Assembly (NCBI GenBank): GCA_947501215.1
Contig: CANMUS010000003.1
Span: 434,001 to 498,000 of the forward strand
From: an uncultured Erythrobacter sp.
GTDB taxonomy: Bacteria; Pseudomonadota; Alphaproteobacteria; Sphingomonadales; Sphingomonadaceae
Direction: 5' to 3'
Length of the DNA: 64,000 nucleotides
A program made the translations under genes and the position numbers. The notes beneath the pieces were generated by a model, which was not told the origin of the DNA, made no database searches, and saw nothing but the letters and a program-made list of their open reading frames with translations. Positions 59,966 to 64,000 of this stretch are shown piece by piece; position 1 is the first letter of the stretch, and the number at the start of each line of letters is the position of its first letter.

Positions 59966-61324
59966 ATGACAATGAGCATCGAGAGCAAAGCCAAAACCAC
60001 CCGGTTCATTCGGCTAGCCGTAACCACGGCGCTGGCCACGACCGCGCTGGCCGGTTGCACCGGCAAGGTCGCCCCTTCGCACAACTATTCCGCCGCCAAG
60101 GCGGAAAAGGCGCTGGCGAAGGGCCAGCAGGGCGAGGCGATCGAGCATGCGGAAGCCGCCGTTCTGGCCGCGCCGCGCGATGCGCAAACGCGCACGCTGC
60201 TCGCCAATGCCTATCTCAAATCGGGGCGTTTCGCTTCGGCTGCGACCACTTTCGGCGAAGCCGTCGAGCTCGGCGATACGGCCCCGCGCACGATCATCAG
60301 CTATTCGCTGGCGTTGACTGCAATCGGCGACATCCCCGGCGCGCACGAGCTGCTGCGCCAGCACCAGAATGCGATCGACCCGGCCGATTTCGGCCTTGCC
60401 CTGGCACTCGCCGGGCAGCCGCAGCAGGGCGTCCATATCCTCGACAATGCGCTACGCGGCGGGCAGAATACGCCCAAGGTTCGCCAGAACCTCGCTTATG
60501 CCTTCGCTCTGTCGGGCGACTGGCGCAATGCCCGCATCCTCGCCTCGCAGGACGTCCCCGGCGACAAGCTGAACGAGCGCCTGCAGGAATGGGCCCAGCT
60601 TGCAAGCGCAAGACACCCGACCGTTCTGGTTGCCCGCCTGCTTGGCGTGCAGCCGGTGGAAGATCCGGGCCAGCCGGTCATGCTCGCGCTCGCCAACCAC
60701 CCGGCACATGGCCAGTTGGCAGTCGAGTCCGCCGATCAGGTCGAGCCGGTCGAAGCTGCTGCGGCTAGCGATTTCGCGCTCGCGGGAGAACTGCCCGCCG
60801 TAAACGCGATCCCCTCGATGGATCCGAATGCCGACGAAGCGCAATTCGAAGACAGCGGCGAAGCGGCACTGGCCGATGCCGGTCTCGAGACCGTGAGCGG
60901 CCCTCGTTTCGTCAGCCGCGAAGTTGTCCAGTCGGTTCCGGTCTCGCAGCGCGCCAAGCCTGCTGCCGCACCGCGTGCGGCCAGACCCGCTCCGGCCAAG
61001 GCTGCCCCGGTCGCGATGGCATCCGGCGATTACAACATCCAGCTCGGCTCGTATTTCTCGATGTCCGATGCGCAGGCCGCGTGGAAGGTTTTCCAGAGCC
61101 GCCATCCGGAGCTGTCCGATGCGGAACGCGTCATCACCAAGGCCCGCGTGAACGGCAAGATCTACTACCGCGTTGCGGCAGCCGGTTTCGCCAAGGCCTC
61201 GGCCCAGTCGATGTGCCGCTCGGTCAAGAGCTCGGGCGCAGGCTGCATCGCCTACGCTGCATCGTCTCCCCTTCCCGGCGCGCTGAACGTAGTTCGTGAC
61301 GGGGTTCGGGTCGCCTCGCGGTAA
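59966..61324 (+). CDS. TPR and SPOR-domain lipoprotein
   Basis: 452 residues (an ATG six bases later is also possible). Lipoprotein signal with LAGC (lipid Cys about 31), TPR-like repeats (about 42-215: AEKALAKGQQGEAIEHAE, LANAYLKSGRFASAATTF), an acidic linker and a SPOR domain (about 350-425: YNIQLGSYFSMSDAQAAWKV). Probably anchored in the outer membrane facing the periplasm and directed to septal glycan. Third gene of the ParA operon; a strong terminator follows. Confidence 0.87.
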   Translation: MTMSIESKAKTTRFIRLAVTTALATTALAGCTGKVAPSHNYSAAKAEKALAKGQQGEAIEHAEAAVLAAPRDAQTRTLLANAYLKSGRFASAATTFGEAVELGDTAPRTIISYSLALTAIGDIPGAHELLRQHQNAIDPADFGLALALAGQPQQGVHILDNALRGGQNTPKVRQNLAYAFALSGDWRNARILASQDVPGDKLNERLQEWAQLASARHPTVLVARLLGVQPVEDPGQPVMLALANHPAHGQLAVESADQVEPVEAAAASDFALAGELPAVNAIPSMDPNADEAQFEDSGEAALADAGLETVSGPRFVSREVVQSVPVSQRAKPAAAPRAARPAPAKAAPVAMASGDYNIQLGSYFSMSDAQAAWKVFQSRHPELSDAERVITKARVNGKIYYRVAAAGFAKASAQSMCRSVKSSGAGCIAYAASSPLPGALNVVRDGVRVASR

Positions 61325-61349
61325 CAACCGCACTCCATCAGACTTCGCC

Positions 61350-61384
61350 AGCCCTGCCCGGAGCGATCCGGGCGGGGCTTTTTC
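61350..61384 (+). terminator. Rho-independent terminator of the ParA operon
   Basis: AGCCCTGCCCGG (61350-61361), loop AGCGAT, CCGGGCGGGGCT (61368-61379), then TTTTTC. Located 25 bases after the SPOR lipoprotein stop, and just before the convergent pyrC' gene. Confidence 0.92.
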
Positions 61385-61391
61385 TTAGACG

Positions 61392-62624
61392 CTACAGCTC
61401 GATGTCCACGCCGCCCTTGTAGAGCGCGGTCACGCGGCCCTGCGTCGGCTGACCGTCGAACGGCGTATTGCCGGCGGTCGCTGCCATCTTCTCGCTTTGG
61501 ATGATCCACGGTTTGTCGATATCGACGATCGCGATGTCGGCTTCCTTGCCCGCTTCGAGGACACCAGCCTCGACGCCGAGGATTCTCGCAGGGGCCGTGC
61601 ACAACATGGCGATGGCGCGCGGCAGGTCGATCACCTCGTCGCGCACCAGCGACAGCGTCATGGCGAGCAGGGTTTCCGCCCCCGCCATGCCCGGTTCGGC
61701 ATCGGAGAACGGCAGCCGCTTGTCTTCCGGCCCACGCGGATCGTGCCCGCTGGCGATGACGTCGATCGTACCGTCGGCAATCGCTTCGCGCACGGCTTGC
61801 CGGTCGTCTTCACTCCTCAGCGGCGGCGAGAGCCGGGCGAAGGTGCGGAAATCGACGGTCGCCAGGTCGGACAGCATGAAGTGCGCTGGCGTCACGCCGC
61901 AGGTCACCGCCGCTCCGCGCGCCTTGGCCGTGCGGATCAGCTCCAGCCCTGCGCGCGTGGTCACCTGCCGGAAATGCAGCCGCGCTCCGGCCATTTCGGC
62001 CAATGCGAGGTCGCGCGCGATCGCGATGGCTTCGGCTTGCGGCGGTGCACTCGGCAGGCCGCGGCGGGTGGCAACTTCGCCGGACGTCGCCACCCCGCTA
62101 CCGACAAGCGCGGCATCCTCGGCATGGGCGATGACGACCATGTCGAGCATGGCGGCATATTGCAGCAGGCGCAGCATCGCGCCGGAGTCCGCGATCCAGC
62201 CCCGCCCGGTAGCCACGGCCCGCGCGCCCGCTTCGCGCATCAAGGCGATCTCGGCGATTTCGGAGCCTGCGAGATCACGTGTCGCGGCTGCGAGCGGGTG
62301 GACCCACAGGTCGGGCTTGCCGCTCTTGGCGATATAGGACACCCGGCTCGGCAGATCGAGCGGCGGCGACTGGTCGGGCATCAGCGCCGCGCGGGTGATC
62401 CCGCCGAAGTGGAACGCGGGCTTGTCGATTGCGAAAACGCCGAGGTCGACGAGCCCGGGCGCGACCAACCTGCCGCGCGCATCGACGGTTTCGTCGCCGT
62501 CCTGCGCTTCGACATCGCCGACTGCATCGATCAGGCCGTCGACCAGCCGGATGCCGCCATCCGCGATCCCGTCCGGAGTCGCTATCCGTCCGTTCGTGAT
62601 TGTGAGGGGGCGCGCCTGCTTCAT
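61392..62624 (-). CDS. pyrC: Dihydroorotase-like protein lacking metal ligands (PyrC')
   Basis: 410 residues from the ATG overlapping the pyrB stop (ATGA). The amidohydrolase fold is kept ([36 protein letters not shown]), but the metal-binding HxH after the first strand is replaced by Gly-Val-Phe (residues 62-64), the second-site HxxH is LHFRQ, and the Asp motif DHAPH is degenerated (SGHDPRG). This is like the inactive PyrC' of other Proteobacteria that scaffolds aspartate carbamoyltransferase. A separate active dihydroorotase is expected elsewhere in the genome. Confidence 0.88.
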   Translation of the reverse strand: MKQARPLTITNGRIATPDGIADGGIRLVDGLIDAVGDVEAQDGDETVDARGRLVAPGLVDLGVFAIDKPAFHFGGITRAALMPDQSPPLDLPSRVSYIAKSGKPDLWVHPLAAATRDLAGSEIAEIALMREAGARAVATGRGWIADSGAMLRLLQYAAMLDMVVIAHAEDAALVGSGVATSGEVATRRGLPSAPPQAEAIAIARDLALAEMAGARLHFRQVTTRAGLELIRTAKARGAAVTCGVTPAHFMLSDLATVDFRTFARLSPPLRSEDDRQAVREAIADGTIDVIASGHDPRGPEDKRLPFSDAEPGMAGAETLLAMTLSLVRDEVIDLPRAIAMLCTAPARILGVEAGVLEAGKEADIAIVDIDKPWIIQSEKMAATAGNTPFDGQPTQGRVTALYKGGVDIEL

Positions 62625-63646
62625 GTCACCGCTCCCCAGCCCTCGACCCCGCGCCCGCGGCGGGTCAGCACGTCGAGCGCGGCCATGCGGATGGCAACGC
62701 CCATCTCCACTTGCCGCGTGATGATCGAGCGGTCGATTAGGTCGGCCACCTCGCTGTCGATCTCGACCCCGCGGTTCATCGGGCCCGGGTGCATCACCAG
62801 CGCATCGGGCTTGGCATTCGCCAGCCGCTGTTTCGTCAGGCCATAAAGATGATGATATTCGCGCGCCGAGGGAATGAACTGGCCGCTCATCCGCTCTGTC
62901 TGGAGCCGCAACATCATCGCCACGTCCGCCCCGTCCAGCGCAGCGTCGAAATCGTGGTAGACCTCGGCCCCCATCGCCTCGATCCCGGTCGGCATCAGCG
63001 CCGGCGGCGCACACAGGCGCACCGTCGCGCCCAGCGCTTGCAAGCACAGCAGGTTGGAGCGCGCGACCCGGCTATGGAGAATATCGCCGCAGATCACGAT
63101 GACCAGGCCGGTAAAGTCGTCCCCCGCCTCGCCCCGCTCGCGCAGGGCGTGGCGCAGGGCCAGCGCATCGAGCAATCCTTGCGTCGGATGCTCGTGCTGC
63201 CCGTCCCCCGCATTGAGCACCGGACAATCGACCTTGTCCGCGATCAGCTGCGTCGCGCCGCTAGATCCATGGCGGATTACGATCGCATCGGCGCGCATCG
63301 CGTTCAGCGTGATCGCCGTATCGATCAGGGTCTCGCCCTTTTTCACGCTCGAGGTCGCGGCGTGCATGTTGACCACATCCGCGCCCAGCCGCTTGCCTGC
63401 GATCTCGAAGCTCAGCAGCGTGCGGGTGCTGTTCTCGAAGAAGGCATTGATGACCGTCAGCCCGGCCAGCAGGTCGTTATGCTTGGTCGGTTGGCGGTTC
63501 AGCGTCACCCACTGCTCCGCCTCGTCGAGAAGGAAGAGGATTTCGTGCCGCTCTAGCTGGCCGATGCCGATCAGGTCGCGGTGCGGGAATGCCTGCGCGC
63601 CCGCCGGATAGCGGGCCGCGTGGGGCGAAGTTTCCGTCGATGCCAT
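62621..63646 (-). CDS. pyrB: Aspartate carbamoyltransferase catalytic subunit
   Basis: 341 residues from an ATG ([15 protein letters not shown]); a GTG nine bases earlier is possible. Carbamoyl-phosphate-binding motif [13 protein letters not shown] and the catalytic [14 protein letters not shown] loop (HPTQ) are present, and GRGVEI-like aspartate-site MNRGVEID. Second step of pyrimidine synthesis, carbamoyl-aspartate from aspartate. No PyrI; probably a PyrB-PyrC' complex instead. The stop overlaps the pyrC' ATG. Confidence 0.96.
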   Translation of the reverse strand: MASTETSPHAARYPAGAQAFPHRDLIGIGQLERHEILFLLDEAEQWVTLNRQPTKHNDLLAGLTVINAFFENSTRTLLSFEIAGKRLGADVVNMHAATSSVKKGETLIDTAITLNAMRADAIVIRHGSSGATQLIADKVDCPVLNAGDGQHEHPTQGLLDALALRHALRERGEAGDDFTGLVIVICGDILHSRVARSNLLCLQALGATVRLCAPPALMPTGIEAMGAEVYHDFDAALDGADVAMMLRLQTERMSGQFIPSAREYHHLYGLTKQRLANAKPDALVMHPGPMNRGVEIDSEVADLIDRSIITRQVEMGVAIRMAALDVLTRRGRGVEGWGAVT

Positions 63647-63749
63647 TGAAGCCACGCCCTTAGTCGAGGCTTATCGCGCGCTCAAGCGCTTATCGCTGGC
63701 GAAGCGCGCTCCGCACGCCTAGCTAGGGCGCAGCAGGAGAACGGTTTCG

Positions 63750-64000
63750 ATGGGTTTCGCAGGCAAGGTGTGGAAGTTTCTGGTCGGGGTGAAAGACGCG
63801 CTGGTGCTCGTCTTCATGCTGCTGTTTTTTGCCGTCCTTTTCGCCATCCTGACCGCCCGGCCGAGCCCTGCCGCGGTGCGCGACGGGGCGCTGGTGCTCG
63901 ATCTCGACGGCGTGATCGTAGAGGAACGTTCCGAGGTCGATCCCATCGCCGCTCTACTCGCCAGCAGCGCGCCCATTGCCGAATACCAGGCGCGCGATCT
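63750..64000 (+). CDS. sppA: Signal peptide peptidase SppA, N-terminal part
   Basis: Cut by the window end after 83 codons. The N terminus has a hydrophobic anchor (about 16-40, LVLVFMLLFFAVLFAILTA) followed by VRDGALVLDLDGVIVEERSE, the conserved start of the first half of the 67-kDa-type SppA (S49 family), which degrades cleaved signal peptides in the inner membrane. Divergent from pyrB, 103 bases apart. The catalytic Ser and Lys lie beyond the window. Confidence 0.88.
   Translation, partial: MGFAGKVWKFLVGVKDALVLVFMLLFFAVLFAILTARPSPAAVRDGALVLDLDGVIVEERSEVDPIAALLASSAPIAEYQARD

Noticed and set aside
58653-61324. Plasmid partition or integrated plasmid
   Set aside because: No rep gene, no iterons, and the third gene is a SPOR lipoprotein; neighbours are ordinary chromosomal genes.

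Overview
The window is a stretch of ordinary, gene-dense alphaproteobacterial chromosome. High GC, the ChpT phosphotransferase of the CtrA relay, an ATP12-type F1 assembly factor, a TorF-like porin, TonB receptors, TIGR02186/TauE, an S46 peptidase and DUF3297 together point to Sphingomonadales, most likely an Erythrobacteraceae (Erythrobacter/Qipengyuania-like) genome. I see no prophage, insertion sequence, CRISPR array or plasmid origin. About 69 protein genes, one tRNA and the RNase P RNA are supported. Many neighbours overlap by ATGA or GTGA, so translationally coupled operons are common.

Layout. 0-2.4 kb: gatC-gatA-orf90-gatB (minus), with an undescribed 90-residue ORF wedged between gatA and gatB. 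2.5-3.3 kb: membrane-anchored FKBP isomerase and rpsU. 3.5-7.2 kb: a tight plus-strand run crcB-rluC-PaiB-like-HAD phosphatase-2TM protein-ATP12. 7.2-10.8 kb: a Mla-type lipid transport operon (mlaE-mlaF-mlaD-lipoprotein, minus). 10.9-15.4 kb: valS behind a large hairpin, an M90 peptidase and queE. 15.5-21.8 kb (minus): HerA-like ATPase, TIGR02186/TauE pair, and a reduced NfrA/NfrB-like pair. 21.9-28.5 kb: nhaA, gloA, torF-like porin, a PP2A-type phosphatase, S46 peptidase and a TspO-like membrane protein. 28.6-29.0 kb: rnpB. 29.1-32.6 kb: a likely Fur-controlled PepSY/2TM/TonB-receptor operon. 32.6-35.7 kb: AmpD-like amidase, chpT, a JAMM protease, and a GIY-YIG nuclease ORF fused to an RluD-like synthase. 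35.9-41.8 kb: rpoH, M20 amidohydrolase, mtgA, a zinc CDF transporter, an ECF sigma/anti-sigma pair and a fasciclin protein. 41.9-51.3 kb: clpX, clpP and tig on minus, interrupted by a plus-strand outer-membrane receptor, amidase and antiporter; then tRNA-Leu. 51.4-57.3 kb: small disordered proteins, DUF3297, CHAP hydrolase, der, DUF2721, bfr, bfd and DUF418. 57.4-61.3 kb: SPOR proteins around a ParA/RHH pair. 61.4-64 kb: a degenerate pyrC', pyrB, and the start of sppA.

The most interesting signal is a dispersed imperfect-palindrome repeat (core CCTTCGACARGCTCAGG). It occurs as a close inverted pair between gatA and gatC, as the P3 stem-loop inside rnpB, and as two exact 30-bp inverted copies bracketing a small GIY-YIG nuclease ORF at 34452-34810. 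That last arrangement looks like a tiny nuclease-plus-terminal-repeat cassette. It sits in the divergent start region of two genes: one repeat encodes the N terminus of the JAMM protease, and the other joins the nuclease in frame to the RluD-like synthase. Other points worth a look are orf90, a trigger factor with a 90-residue Lys/Ala tail, the ParA-RHH-SPOR locus, and two matching Fur-like palindromes upstream of the TonB operon and bfd.
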